Positions 35,762 through 44,899 of a stretch of 64,000 nt of DNA are shown one piece after another. Origin of the DNA: Terriglobales bacterium. GTDB lineage: Bacteria > Acidobacteriota > Terriglobia > Terriglobales > Acidobacteriaceae. The stretch lies in assembly GCA_035651655.1 (NCBI GenBank), contig DASRFG010000023.1:62001-126000 (forward strand). The letters run 5' to 3'. Made by a program: the position numbers and the translations under genes. Numbering within the stretch: position 1 is the stretch's first letter; each line of letters starts with the position of its first letter. A model generated the notes under the pieces. That model saw only the letters and a list, made by a program, of their open reading frames with translations, made no database searches and was not told where the DNA came from.

Positions 35762-36400
35762 ATGAAATCAACATGCAATCGGATGTCCGGGAGAATGGCG
35801 TGCTGTCTCTTACTGGGAGCCGCAATGCTGGTCGGCATTTCGGCCACCTTTGCGGGCGCGCAATCCGTCGCTGAGGCTGCGCGGGAAACCCGAAAGGAAA
35901 AGAAGGCCCACGCCAAGGTCGTAACCAATGACACTCTGCCTCCGCAGGAGACCATTTCTGTGGTAGGTCAACCGGCGCCCGAGAGCGACCGTGCAGAGTC
36001 AGCCTCTGATAACAGCGGGAGCGATCAGGCTGCTAATAACGACCAGAACAAAGACGCGAAGGCCGCGGACAAGAAAACCGATGAGGACAAAAGCGACGCC
36101 ACCAAGTTTCAGGATGAGATGGACGGCTGGAAAAAGCGGCTCGCCGCCCAGAAAGATTCTATTTCGTTGCTGGAGCGTGAGCTAGACGTTATCCAACGCG
36201 AGTACCGGCTGCGCGCAGCGGCCTTCTACGCCGACGCCGGCAACCGGCTGCGCAGTCAGGCTGACTGGGACAAGATGGACAGTGACTACAAGGATAAGAT
36301 TGAGAGCAAGCAAAAGCAGGTGGACGACGCCAAGCAAAAGCTTTCTGATCTGAAGGACGAAGCCCGCAAGGCTGGAATGCCCAACTCGGTTTCTGAGTAG
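35762..36400 (+). CDS. Secreted coiled-coil protein of unknown function
   Basis: 212 residues from the ATG at 35762; twelve upstream codons are open but the signal peptide starts here (MACCLLLGAAMLVGISATFA). After cleavage there is a disordered, charged region rich in Asp/Lys/Asn (~50-105), then a long alpha-helical coiled coil (~110-200) with QKQVDDAKQKLSDLKDEARK. Proteins of this layout are common in Acidobacteriota but uncharacterised. It is presumably periplasmic. A hairpin (35686-35692 with 35700-35706) lies upstream and may end the pilD transcript. Confidence 0.7.
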   Translation: MKSTCNRMSGRMACCLLLGAAMLVGISATFAGAQSVAEAARETRKEKKAHAKVVTNDTLPPQETISVVGQPAPESDRAESASDNSGSDQAANNDQNKDAKAADKKTDEDKSDATKFQDEMDGWKKRLAAQKDSISLLERELDVIQREYRLRAAAFYADAGNRLRSQADWDKMDSDYKDKIESKQKQVDDAKQKLSDLKDEARKAGMPNSVSE

Positions 36401-36409
36401 GACCCCGAC

Positions 36410-36943
36410 CTATTTAAGTAGATGTGTGTGCAGGAGTGCAGATCGCATTCTGGCGATCTGCCTCAAGTGGTGCCGGGTATGCACCCAATGGAACTTCCGC
36501 CACTCGGGGAGGGTAAGCGGCCCCAACACGGGGTGGTCGGCGATCTTGACGCGCTTTCCAAAGCGCGCTTCGCACCGACCAATGATTTCTTCCATCTTGC
36601 TTAGATTTTCTTGAATGACCCTAACCACATCTTCGGCGGAAAGTCCTTTTGGACGGGTGAACGAAGGCGCTTGTCGTCCTTCCGGCATGTGGCCGCAGAC
36701 GACCACCAAGGCAATGGCGGCGCGTTGGTACAAGGTGGGCTTGGTAGCCAAGGGTTTGTCCGCAGCCAAGCACCGTCCCAATCCTTTTACCGTACTGCTG
36801 TAGGTCAGGGACAAGTGCTCCAGGATTTGAGCCGGACTCCACTTTCCTTCGGCGTGCGCCGTTAGCTCCGCAAGGCTCAAGCCGTCGACGGCTTGGTCAA
36901 TTGCTCGCCGCGTTTTGTCAAGACAGGAATCCACTTGCCACAT
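36410..36943 (-). CDS. DinB-superfamily protein (DUF1569)
   Basis: 177 residues forming a four-helix DinB-like bundle. The metal-binding histidines typical of the superfamily are visible in AQILEHLSLTYSS and in the C-terminal FHWVHTRHHLRQI. DinB-like proteins bind a divalent metal, and some are thiol S-transferases that use bacillithiol or mycothiol. A bacillithiol gene (bshC) is present elsewhere in the window, so a thiol-transferase role is possible but unproven. It converges with the coiled-coil protein, 9 bp apart. Confidence 0.7.
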   Translation of the reverse strand: MWQVDSCLDKTRRAIDQAVDGLSLAELTAHAEGKWSPAQILEHLSLTYSSTVKGLGRCLAADKPLATKPTLYQRAAIALVVVCGHMPEGRQAPSFTRPKGLSAEDVVRVIQENLSKMEEIIGRCEARFGKRVKIADHPVLGPLTLPEWRKFHWVHTRHHLRQIARMRSALLHTHLLK

Positions 36944-37046
36944 AGCTGAGCCAATCCGACCGTTCAGAAATCCGTAGTCAATTTACTACGTTCGTTTAGA
37001 ATGAGGTTTCTCCTGGCGACTTACAATTTTAGCGAGGACGACTACT

Positions 37047-37673
37047 ATGACGAAGCTTTTCGTGTACCTGTTGGTGCTGGGGACATTGGTAGGCTGCTCG
37101 TCACAACCCAAGCAGCCAGCAGAGCAGCAAAAAAAGCCGGCGGAAGCGCCCAAGCAGGAGCAAATAACTGGTCGCACCGCCTTTCAGAAGCTTTACATCT
37201 CTGCGCGCGGCTGGGCGTCGGATGCCAGGCCTTACCAATTACAGTCCCTGGTCACCAAAGAATCTACGGGTAAAGACGGCAAGTCCGGCGTTTGGCGCGG
37301 GTCCTTCGCGTCCGCTTCACGTGGGGCGGTGAAGTCATTCGTCTGGTCGGGACTGCGAGCCGAGGACGCTCCTTCGCCCGGCGTCACTCCGGGCACAGAA
37401 GATACTTACAACCCGAACAATACCAGTACCCAAGTTTTCGACATGGCATTTCTGAAGGTGGACTCTGATAAAGCATATGAGGTCGCGCAGAAGCATGGCG
37501 GCGAGAAGTTGACCAAGGCAAACCCCGACCAACCGGTGTTCTATATGCTTAATTGGAGGGCCAGTGCCAACGAACTGGTCTGGCACGTGATCTATGGAGA
37601 CAATTTCGATAATGCCAAGCTGAAGGTGGCAGTGGACGCCACCAGTAGCGAGTTTATGCGCGTAGAAAAATAG
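37047..37673 (+). CDS. Lipoprotein of unknown function
   Basis: 208 residues. A signal peptide with lipobox (LGTLVGCSSQ, Cys 17) is followed by a Pro/Lys/Gln-rich spacer and a compact domain (~45-205) that I do not recognise. The preceding 100 bp probably hold a promoter shared with the divergent DinB-like gene. No Asp follows the lipid-modified Cys, so outer-membrane sorting is likely if a Lol system is present. Confidence 0.7.
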   Translation: MTKLFVYLLVLGTLVGCSSQPKQPAEQQKKPAEAPKQEQITGRTAFQKLYISARGWASDARPYQLQSLVTKESTGKDGKSGVWRGSFASASRGAVKSFVWSGLRAEDAPSPGVTPGTEDTYNPNNTSTQVFDMAFLKVDSDKAYEVAQKHGGEKLTKANPDQPVFYMLNWRASANELVWHVIYGDNFDNAKLKVAVDATSSEFMRVEK

Positions 37674-37679
37674 ACATCG

Positions 37680-38369
37680 CTACTTCTTCACAGCCGCCGT
37701 ATCTTTCGGGTCGATGCGCTGCAATGCCGCCCGCGCCTCCTCGGAGGAAGGGCCGTGAGGAAGGATCTTCAAGTAAGCCGCGTAGTTCGCGCGTGCTTCA
37801 TCCAACGCATTTACTTTCTCTAGGGCCAGCGCTAAGTCGTAGGTAGCGATAGCATCGTTGGGCTTGTACTCAAGCGCCTCACGATAGCGGCCGATGGCGG
37901 CACGATAATTCTTCCGCTTGAAATAGAAGTCGCCCACCTCAATGTCCTTCATGGCGCGATGGGGATCAAAGGGGCGGAATTCCTGCACGTCGCCGGTGTC
38001 GGTGTCCTCGGTTCCGCTGTTGGGGTGGTTCTTGGCGTCGTCCGAGGGAGGGCTCAGGTCAATGAGGGTGTCCCGACTGGAGCTTTCATCATTGCTGCGC
38101 TCCGACCCTGCGGAGCGGGGTAGTGGTTGGTTGGCCCCGGGCGCATTGGCGTCGCGATTGGTGGGAGCTTGGTCCTCAGCACTCTGGGCGGGGGAATCTG
38201 CTTGTGGGGAGTCCTGTTCGGCGGGTTGGCCGGTTGATTTATCGGACGGGTCGGTTGACTGAGTTGGCCTCGATTGATCGGGGGCCTGCTGGTGATCGTT
38301 ATTTTGCGCAATCGCCGGAAAACCAAGACCCAACACCAGGAACACAAAGAGAAACAACCGGGGCACCAT
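37680..38369 (-). CDS. Secreted TPR-repeat protein
   Basis: 229 residues. A signal peptide (LFLFVFLVLGLGFPAIAQ) is followed by a ~90-residue low-complexity stretch rich in Ser/Asp/Gln/Pro. Two or three TPR repeats fill the C-terminus (EVGDFYFKRKNYRAAIGRYREAL, IATYDLALALEKVNALDEA), resembling the outer-membrane assembly or peptidoglycan-associated TPR proteins. It converges with the lipoprotein gene, 6 bp apart. It lies downstream of the OmpA-like gene but is separated from it by that gene's terminator. Confidence 0.75.
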   Translation of the reverse strand: MVPRLFLFVFLVLGLGFPAIAQNNDHQQAPDQSRPTQSTDPSDKSTGQPAEQDSPQADSPAQSAEDQAPTNRDANAPGANQPLPRSAGSERSNDESSSRDTLIDLSPPSDDAKNHPNSGTEDTDTGDVQEFRPFDPHRAMKDIEVGDFYFKRKNYRAAIGRYREALEYKPNDAIATYDLALALEKVNALDEARANYAAYLKILPHGPSSEEARAALQRIDPKDTAAVKK

Positions 38370-38438
38370 GGGAATATTTTAGTCCGGAAACCCAAATGAA
38401 ACCACAGAAGGGATGGGGGTGAGTGTTTCGCTTGCATG

Positions 38439-38470
38439 AAAAAAACAGGCCACCCATTACGGATGGCCTG
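38439..38470 (-). terminator. Intrinsic terminator after the OmpA-like gene
   Basis: Read on the minus strand: CAGGCCATCC (38470-38461), loop GTAAT, GGGTGGCCTG (38455-38446), then a run of T (complement of 38445-38439). The stem has 10 pairs including one G-T. It lies about 35 bases after the stop codon. Confidence 0.88.
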
Positions 38471-38504
38471 GTTGGCGAAGTCCTCCGGGGAGGAGGGAAG
38501 CTTA

Positions 38505-39236
38505 TTACCGCAGCGAGGCGCTCGGGCTCGGCGAGCTGGAGCTTGCGGGCGTCTTGCCTTCGGCGGTGTTGGTCATCAGCCGGATATCAACCCGGCGATT
38601 CTTGGCTCGTCCCGAGGCGTCGCTGTTGGACGCTACCGGCTTGTCCTTGCCCAAGCCAATCAAGTAAATCTTGTGGGCTGGCACGCTGTGCTTGACCGCG
38701 AGGTACTGGATAACAGCATCGGCCCGGCGCTGGCTCAGGTCGTAGTTGTAATCCTTGCTACCGACGGAGTCCGCGCCGCCTTCAACCGTGATGATGTAGC
38801 CCTTGGTATTGGGGATCTCAACCGCGAGCTCATCCAAAGCCTTCTTGGCCTTGCTGGTCAAGTTGTCTTTGTTGAAGCCGAAGTGGACCGAGGTATCCAC
38901 AACCACGCGGTAATTATCCAGATTGGCGACCGTGTTGGTGAGGCTGGTCACGCGATTGGTTGCCTGGTCAGCCAGCTGTTGCGCCTGCTGTGCCTGCGAG
39001 GCGGCGGCCTGAGTCTTGGTCTCGACCTCGGCGGTCTTCGACTGGACCTGCTGGATGCCCTGCTGGGTCCTGGTGTCCACATCCTTAATGTCGTGGGTGT
39101 TCTTGGCCGTCAGGTCGTCGAGCTCATTTACCTTATTAACGATGGGTGTAACTTCATTGCGAGTGTATTTCTTGGTGGCACAGCCTGCGCTAAACAGCAG
39201 GCTGGAGGCCAAAAATCCGAGGAAAATCCGATTCAT
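38505..39236 (-). CDS. OmpA-family (Pal-like) peptidoglycan-binding lipoprotein
   Basis: 243 residues from the ATG at 39236, chosen because GAAGGAG lies 8 bases upstream and a lipobox signal peptide (SSLLFSAGC, Cys 19) starts there; 38 more codons are open upstream. A coiled-coil segment (~30-110, TKTQAAASQAQQAQQLADQA) precedes the C-terminal OmpA domain (~120-235). That domain contains the peptidoglycan-binding pattern GADSVGSKDYNYDLSQRRA and GKDKPVASNSDASGRAKNRR. It tethers outer membrane to peptidoglycan. The coiled coil suggests trimerisation, in the manner of Lpp-like spacers. It is transcribed divergently from uvrC. Confidence 0.88.
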   Translation of the reverse strand: MNRIFLGFLASSLLFSAGCATKKYTRNEVTPIVNKVNELDDLTAKNTHDIKDVDTRTQQGIQQVQSKTAEVETKTQAAASQAQQAQQLADQATNRVTSLTNTVANLDNYRVVVDTSVHFGFNKDNLTSKAKKALDELAVEIPNTKGYIITVEGGADSVGSKDYNYDLSQRRADAVIQYLAVKHSVPAHKIYLIGLGKDKPVASNSDASGRAKNRRVDIRLMTNTAEGKTPASSSSPSPSASLR

Positions 39237-39491
39237 GAGGAGGGCTCCTTCTATGCGCGGTGCACGATGGCCCGCAGCAGCCTTACCATTTGAGCACGTG
39301 CCCTGCCAATCCAGCAACTCGCAACCATCATCTAATAACAAGAACCTCAATCACTTACAGCATGTGAAAGAACCTGCACCAGGCCGGAACTTCGTTCTGG
39401 TGAGCAAAGCCAGCACAGGGCGTAAAATTTTTACAGAGCCCAGCGTCTGGTAGATTGAAGCCCGCCTGACGCGGCTTAGACCCTGAGCAAC

Positions 39492-41378
39492 ATGGATCTG
39501 CAAGCCAAAATCCGTACCCTTCCCACCAGCCCAGGGGTGTATCTCTACAAGAACGCCGAAGGGGAGGTCATTTACGTAGGCAAGGCCAAAAACCTGCGCT
39601 CACGGGTGCGCTCCTATTTTTTCGAAAGCCGGCCCGAGGACGCCAAAACCGGCTCCCTGGTCCGAGAGGCCACCGACGTTGACTACATCATCGTTGACAA
39701 CAATAAAGAGGCTCTTGCGCTTGAGAACAACCTTATCAAGCAGAAAAAGCCGCGCTTCAACATCCTGCTGCGCGATGACAAGACCTATCCCTATATCAAG
39801 CTGACCCTGGGCGAGCGCTACCCTAGGGTCTATGTCACGCGGCGCTTGCGCAAAGACGGCAGCGCCTATTACGGGCCCTACTTCCCTGCCAATTTGGCGT
39901 ACCGCATTGTGGACCTGATCCACCGTCACTTCCTGGTTCCCTCCTGCAATGTGGATTTGAACCGTTACCATCCGCGGGCGTGCCTGCAGTTTTACATTCA
40001 CCGCTGTCTGGGGCCCTGTGTCCAGGGCCTGGCCGCTCCTGAGGCCTACCTTGAAGCCGTTCAGGATGTGAAGACGTTTCTGGAAGGACGGCCCACTGAT
40101 CTTGTCCGCTCTCTCCGCGCGCGGATGGACACGGCGGCTGCCGAGGAGCGCTACGAGCAGGCTGCAAAGTATCGTGACCTGGTGTCTACGGTGCAGCAAC
40201 TCCAGGAGAAGCAGCGCATTGCATCGGTCGAAGGCGATGACGCTGACGTTTTTGGATACCACTATGAGAACGAAATGCTGGCCATCAACCTCTTCCACAT
40301 GCGCGGGGGACGCGTGCTCGATCGCCGCGAATTCTTCTGGGACCAGGTGGCGCCAGCGCCTGTAGCTGGAGAAGCGGAAAACGGCAACGTCCCAACGCAC
40401 GAGGCATTCAACCCAGGTGAATTCTTCTCCGCCCTGTTGAAGCAGCTTTACATTGACGCGCAATATGTGCCGCGAACCATCTTCGTGCCGGTTGATTTCG
40501 AAGATCACTCCACCCTGGAGGACCTGCTCAGCGAGAAGGTGACGGCGCAAGGCAGTCGCGCGCGTGTCCAGATTGTGGTTCCGCAGCGGGGCGAGAAACG
40601 GTCGCTCATTGATCTGGCCGGCAACAATGCCAAACAGTCCTTTGATCAGCGGTTCCGGGTAATGAAGCCGGCCGCACGCGCCATTCAGGATGCGCTCCAG
40701 GAAGCCCTTGGCCTGCCCGAGCGCCCGCGGAGGGTAGAGTGCTTCGACATTTCGCACATTCAGGGAGCGGAAACAGTTGCTTCAATGGTGGTCTGGGAAG
40801 AAGGGAAAATGAAGAAGTCGGACTACCGCAAATTTATTATTCGCTCCGTCGAAGGCGTGGATGACTTTGCCTCGATGCGGGAGGTGGTGACCCGCCGCTA
40901 CCAGCGCATGCAATCCGAAAAGAAAAAAATGCCGGATCTGGTGCTGATTGATGGCGGCCTGGGCCAGCTGCACGCCGCCGCCGAAGCGCTGGAGTCGTTG
41001 CAGATCATCAACCAGCCGCTGGCCGCGATTGCCAAGCGGGAAGAGATCATCTACGTGTTCGGACAGGAGAGCGAGCCCGTGATCCTCGACCGGCACTCCC
41101 CCGTGCTGCACCTGATCCAGCAGATCCGTGACGAGGCGCACCGCTTTGCCGTTACTTTTCATCGCAAGCGCCGCCAGATGCGCGACCGCTCGACCGAACT
41201 GCGAGAGATCCCCGGCGTTGGCGAGAGCACCACGCGGCGGCTGCTGCAGCACTTCGGGAGCTTGCAAGCAGTAAGAGAAGCCGACGCGGCTGCGTTGTCG
41301 GCCGTGGTGACACGCAGTCAGGCGGAAGCAATATTGGAACATTTCAGAGAAAAGTCGGGGACGGCACAGAGCGGCTGA
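39492..41378 (+). CDS. uvrC: Excinuclease ABC subunit C
   Basis: 628 residues, normal length. The N-terminal GIY-YIG nuclease carries SPGVYLYKNAEGEVIYVGKA (residues 13-32). A UVR motif (EERYEQAAKYRDL, near 216) binds UvrB. The C-terminal RNase H-like nuclease starts at RRVECFDISHIQG, and a helix-hairpin-helix pair (EIPGVGESTTRRLLQHFGS) closes the protein. It makes both incisions in nucleotide excision repair. rph follows in the same direction. Confidence 0.97.
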   Translation: MDLQAKIRTLPTSPGVYLYKNAEGEVIYVGKAKNLRSRVRSYFFESRPEDAKTGSLVREATDVDYIIVDNNKEALALENNLIKQKKPRFNILLRDDKTYPYIKLTLGERYPRVYVTRRLRKDGSAYYGPYFPANLAYRIVDLIHRHFLVPSCNVDLNRYHPRACLQFYIHRCLGPCVQGLAAPEAYLEAVQDVKTFLEGRPTDLVRSLRARMDTAAAEERYEQAAKYRDLVSTVQQLQEKQRIASVEGDDADVFGYHYENEMLAINLFHMRGGRVLDRREFFWDQVAPAPVAGEAENGNVPTHEAFNPGEFFSALLKQLYIDAQYVPRTIFVPVDFEDHSTLEDLLSEKVTAQGSRARVQIVVPQRGEKRSLIDLAGNNAKQSFDQRFRVMKPAARAIQDALQEALGLPERPRRVECFDISHIQGAETVASMVVWEEGKMKKSDYRKFIIRSVEGVDDFASMREVVTRRYQRMQSEKKKMPDLVLIDGGLGQLHAAAEALESLQIINQPLAAIAKREEIIYVFGQESEPVILDRHSPVLHLIQQIRDEAHRFAVTFHRKRRQMRDRSTELREIPGVGESTTRRLLQHFGSLQAVREADAAALSAVVTRSQAEAILEHFREKSGTAQSG

Positions 41379-41453
41379 AAGCAACGCCATCGGTTGTCAC
41401 TGAAAGACAGGCCTATTCGCTCGCGCCTCAACTTCTACCGTAGAATCAGCGAC

Positions 41454-42191
41454 ATGTTCTATCGCAGCGACAATCGCGCCCCCGATCAGATGCGTCCGGT
41501 AAGCATCGTGCCCGACTTCATTCCCACTGCCGAAGGGTCGGCGTTGATTGAGGTGGGCAACACGCGGGTGATCTGCACCGCGTCCGTAGAAGAAGGAGTA
41601 CCCACGTTTCTGCGTAACAGCGGCAAGGGTTGGATCACCAGCGAATACGGGATGCTCCCGCGTTCGACACTCACTCGCACTCCGCGAGAAGCTGCTCGTG
41701 GGCGCCAGAGTGGGCGATCGCAGGAGATTCAGCGCCTGATCGGGCGCTCCCTGCGTGCGGTCAGCGACCTCGCACGCCTGGGTGAGCGCACCATCTTCAT
41801 TGATTGTGACGTGATTCAGGCGGACGGAGGCACGCGAACCGCCTCCATTACCGGAGCATTTGTGGCTATGGGCTTAGCACTGGAGAAGCTAATCGAAGCC
41901 GGCACCCTCACTTCGGCGCCCATCCGCGACTTTGTCGCCGCCACCAGCGTAGGCATCGTGGATGGAGTGGCGCTGCTCGACCTGAACTATGAAGAAGATT
42001 CACGCGCCGAGGTGGACATGAACCTGGTCCTCACCGGTGCCAAGAGAATTGTGGAAATTCAGGGCACCGCCGAGCAGCACCCTTTTGATGAGACGCAACT
42101 CCGGCAAATGATGGACCTCGCCCGCCGGGGCGTCGAATTGCTAGTCGCAAAGCAACAGGCGGTGCTGAGCAAACTTCTGTTGCGCCAATAG
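41454..42191 (+). CDS. rph: Ribonuclease PH
   Basis: 245 residues from the ATG at 41454; an upstream in-frame TTG at 41394 would add 20 residues that do not resemble the family. The N-terminal [11 protein letters not shown] matches the usual start of RNase PH. Phosphate- and RNA-binding residues appear in [20 protein letters not shown], and the catalytic aspartates in [18 protein letters not shown]. It trims tRNA 3' ends by phosphorolysis. It lies 75 bp after uvrC. Confidence 0.96.
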   Translation: MFYRSDNRAPDQMRPVSIVPDFIPTAEGSALIEVGNTRVICTASVEEGVPTFLRNSGKGWITSEYGMLPRSTLTRTPREAARGRQSGRSQEIQRLIGRSLRAVSDLARLGERTIFIDCDVIQADGGTRTASITGAFVAMGLALEKLIEAGTLTSAPIRDFVAATSVGIVDGVALLDLNYEEDSRAEVDMNLVLTGAKRIVEIQGTAEQHPFDETQLRQMMDLARRGVELLVAKQQAVLSKLLLRQ

Positions 42192-42292
42192 GGGCGCGAG
42201 TTATGCGGCGGCTGGGATCTTCCCCCGTACTCGGCCATGACAAGCCCAACCGGCCCGAAATTATAAGCAGGAATTTATGGCTGAATCACCCC

Positions 42293-42505
42293 TTAGACAG
42301 GTGGCGAATCAAAGAGGACGCCCTTCGAGATTTTCGTCGGTCGCACCGTAGGCTGGACCAACTGCGGTCTTGCGACCTCCAGCCTGGGGAGTTCGCCTGC
42401 TCCGTGACAGGCTTTGCAAAGATGTCCGTTACCGTCTGTGCGTCTTCCATGACAACGAGGGCAGGGCTTGGTAGTGGTTCCAGCAATCATCAATATCACC
42501 TGCAT
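42293..42505 (-). CDS. Small protein with two DnaJ-type CxxCxG zinc motifs
   Basis: 70 residues. The N-terminal third contains CPRCHG and CKACHGAGE, 10 residues apart, the same pattern as half a DnaJ zinc-finger module, enough to bind one zinc ion. The rest is basic and without motifs. It lies between rph (opposite strand) and the beta-helix gene. The paired motif is unlikely to arise by chance, but no ribosome-binding site is obvious and the protein is short. Confidence 0.5.
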   Translation of the reverse strand: MQVILMIAGTTTKPCPRCHGRRTDGNGHLCKACHGAGELPRLEVARPQLVQPTVRPTKISKGVLFDSPPV

Positions 42506-42555
42506 CCATCATACTATCGAATCACACGTCGCGCTTGCGGACCAGGCAGGAGCCC

Positions 42556-44076
42556 CTACGGTGTGCCGACGGGAGTCGTGCCATCGGGCGTCACATTGCC
42601 GGAATATGAGGACGAACTCAAGCCACTGGTGACATAAATATCGTGCCCGAGAGGGTTCCCACTGAAACGATTGTTGTGCACTGTAACTCCAGATGCTGCC
42701 ACTGTTAGCCCATTCCGCGAAAGGTGCAAGTCGTCGCTGATGGTAGCGCCGCTGAGAGTTGTGTAATTAGAAAAAATACCAACCACTCGTGAATGGATTG
42801 CCCGGGCACAGCAGAAGGTTCCACCGATGATCTTGTTGTAGTAGTCGGTGTACGTCCCGTTCCAAGCTGCCATCTGGCCAATTTGGGCCTGAGTGTTGTA
42901 CTTTGCGATGCAGTTATTAAATGTGTTGTGAGAATTTCGGTCGCCAAAAGTAAGGATTCCGTTACCCGTGTTGTTTAGCGCCACACAGTTATTAAACGTG
43001 TTGTAGGTGGAGTAATCGGTAACGCTGATGCCATTATGCCCTCCCCCGCCATTTTTCGCCGTGACGTCGGACAGGGTGTTGTGGCTGGAGCGCTGCAATT
43101 TGAACGGTCTGCCGTCAGATCCCCCGGCGTCTACCACGACGTTACTCACCGTGCTGAAATGGGTTTCGTGCAAAGCAAATCCGAAAACCGACTGAGTCGC
43201 GGTATTGGTGATGGTGAGGTTCTGCACGGCTGCCTTGCTCTGTCGTCGAATCATCACGGATTGGGTACCCACACCTCCATCTCCGCATCTCACACAGCTT
43301 ACGTCGTGAAGATGGTTGTTGTAGCCCCAGTCCAAAATGATTCCCCCTCCCAGGATGTTCTTTACCGTGACATTTTGGATCACCGATGCCGCGGCAAGAG
43401 CAAGATTGATGCCTAAAGTCGCGGCTCCCGTGTTGGCAGTCGCATCGAAGACCAGATTCGAAATGAGGGCGCCTACTACAGGACTCCCAATCTTCTGGAT
43501 GTAGCTTTTCGCGGCCACCGTGTAGGGAGTTGAGAAGCCATTCTCAATGGTTGCGGTGTCGCCGTTAATGCTGATTACCTTTACCATTTGCTGATTAGCA
43601 ATCAAGGGCGAGCCAGGACCGTGGCTGTGGGTGGCAGCATCGGAGACCAGAACATAACTACCGGTATGAATCCCAAGCTTCGCCAGCCCGCCGCCGGCGA
43701 CCGTGAAGGTATTTGCGGTGGTATTGCTGGTTAGGAGCTGGGACTCGTTTAGTCCTGCTCCCTCCAACTCCAGCATCGTCAGGCTCGCTGTTCCCGTGGC
43801 CTTCAGGGTCACACAGTTTGTGGTCGGCCCGATCACACTGACGCCGCTAATCCTGATAGGAGAGAGGCTTGAGGTGATGCGGTAAGTGCCACAGGGAAAA
43901 TAGAGGGTGGCGCCGCTTGCCGGGATGGCAGCTATCGCGCGCTTGATGGCCACCGTATCGTCGGCCACACCATTGCCAAGTGCGCCATAATTGCGGACAT
44001 TCACGGTGGGCACAGTTGCGGTTGCAAGCGAAACGGCAAGGCATAAAAATCCCAAAGCACCAGGGGATTTCATCAT
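42556..44076 (-). CDS. Secreted parallel beta-helix protein (pectate lyase-like superfamily)
   Basis: 506 residues from an ATG-ATG start. A signal peptide (ALGFLCLAVSLATATV) precedes the block VNVRNYGALGNGVADDTVAI, the N-terminal hallmark of the Pectate_lyase_3/GH28-like beta-helix proteins. Asn-rich rungs such as SHNTFNNCIAKYNTQAQ repeat through residues ~210-450. Catalytic residues cannot be assigned. Relatives act on pectins, alginate or bacterial exopolysaccharide, or serve as surface spikes. It lies just outside the tRNA-Asn island and may or may not belong to it. Confidence 0.75.
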   Translation of the reverse strand: MMKSPGALGFLCLAVSLATATVPTVNVRNYGALGNGVADDTVAIKRAIAAIPASGATLYFPCGTYRITSSLSPIRISGVSVIGPTTNCVTLKATGTASLTMLELEGAGLNESQLLTSNTTANTFTVAGGGLAKLGIHTGSYVLVSDAATHSHGPGSPLIANQQMVKVISINGDTATIENGFSTPYTVAAKSYIQKIGSPVVGALISNLVFDATANTGAATLGINLALAAASVIQNVTVKNILGGGIILDWGYNNHLHDVSCVRCGDGGVGTQSVMIRRQSKAAVQNLTITNTATQSVFGFALHETHFSTVSNVVVDAGGSDGRPFKLQRSSHNTLSDVTAKNGGGGHNGISVTDYSTYNTFNNCVALNNTGNGILTFGDRNSHNTFNNCIAKYNTQAQIGQMAAWNGTYTDYYNKIIGGTFCCARAIHSRVVGIFSNYTTLSGATISDDLHLSRNGLTVAASGVTVHNNRFSGNPLGHDIYVTSGLSSSSYSGNVTPDGTTPVGTP

Positions 44077-44246
44077 CTAGGGGATACCTCGTCAGCTGGG
44101 GGTTTACCGGATAATAACAGACGAGAGCTGATTTGTACCTTTTTTATAAACTTTTTTATCTGCCATGATCCGTGAAGACAGGCTCAGGAGGCGGGTTTCA
44201 ATGTTGCACCAGAAGAAGTGCGGCTCATGGGTTCCCTGAAAAAAAT

Positions 44247-44273
44247 TTGGCTCCTCAGGTCGGACTCGAACCT
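44247..44273 (-). repeat. Short partial copy of tRNA-Asn 3' end (outer)
   Basis: 27 bases identical to the inner copy at 44355-44381 and differing from the intact tRNA by one base. They cover the CCA end, acceptor strand and most of the T arm. The match stops in the T stem. It lies 77 bases outside the inner copy, as if left by an older insertion at the same tRNA. Confidence 0.75.
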
Positions 44274-44350
44274 GCGGTCAAACCTGAAATCAACAAGATG
44301 CTGGAGGACGGATGGCTTGCAGAGCGAGAGATTGAACTAAGTCTAGAGAA

Positions 44351-44399
44351 GAATTGGCTCCTCAGGTCGGACTCGAACCTACAACCCTCCGGTTAACAG
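44351..44399 (-). repeat. Partial tRNA-Asn copy, candidate attachment site (distal end of island)
   Basis: 49 bases matching 47539-47587 with one mismatch (C for A in the T stem). The match runs from the anticodon loop to CCA and a few bases beyond. Tyrosine recombinases use exactly this part of tRNA genes as attachment core. After integration the full tRNA is restored on one side and a 3' fragment is left on the other; this copy is in the right orientation to be that fragment. Confidence 0.8.
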
Positions 44400-44811
44400 G
44401 GGGAAATCCAACCACATACCATGCAACCCAGGCCTATCAAGCACGACAAAAAGCTTGGAATCGGTACTTTCTTTTTGGCTTACTTTGGTGGGTTTAGGCT
44501 GCAGTTGACGGACAGTAACAATTTGTATTCGCCACGATTTCTCTCTTCAGGCGGGTTGTGCTTAGGACGCCGCGGTGGACTCGCTTCCCAAGGGCTTGAA
44601 CCATCGCAGGAACTTCATCGCTACTCCAGAGATGGAAGACATTATGGCGATAGAAATCGCGCAGCACGTCATCGGGGATGCTCTAAATGAAGTTTGCAAT
44701 CCAGCCAACATCGGGGGCCTGGCTGACGGCAGCAGCGGTCAGAGAGATAGAGGTACCGTTAGAAACTGCCATGGGAATTGTGGAAAACTTAACTATTACC
44801 CGCAGAGTACT

Positions 44812-44895
44812 TCACTTCCGCCTCAAGATGAACATAGCTAGGACAATTGAGGAGCCAATCCAGCCCACTAAAGCTCCATAGAAGTCATTGCGCAC
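44812..44895 (-). CDS. Possible 27-residue membrane peptide within the island
   Basis: A GTG-initiated frame just after the stop of the frameshifted membrane gene encodes a peptide ending GWIGSSIVLAMFILRRK. It has one clear hydrophobic helix and a basic C-terminus. It could be a genuine micropeptide or another broken piece of the neighbouring relic. Weak call. Confidence 0.25.
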   Translation of the reverse strand: MRNDFYGALVGWIGSSIVLAMFILRRK

Positions 44896-44899
44896 GTAC

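Noticed and set aside
39600-40757. 385-codon minus-strand frame
   Set aside because: Antisense shadow of uvrC in GC-rich sequence, without motifs or a ribosome-binding site.
44172-44396. 74-codon plus-strand frame
   Set aside because: It reads through two partial tRNA-Asn copies; the LLRSDSNLQPSG-type ending is the well-known artefact of translating the T arm of tRNA genes.
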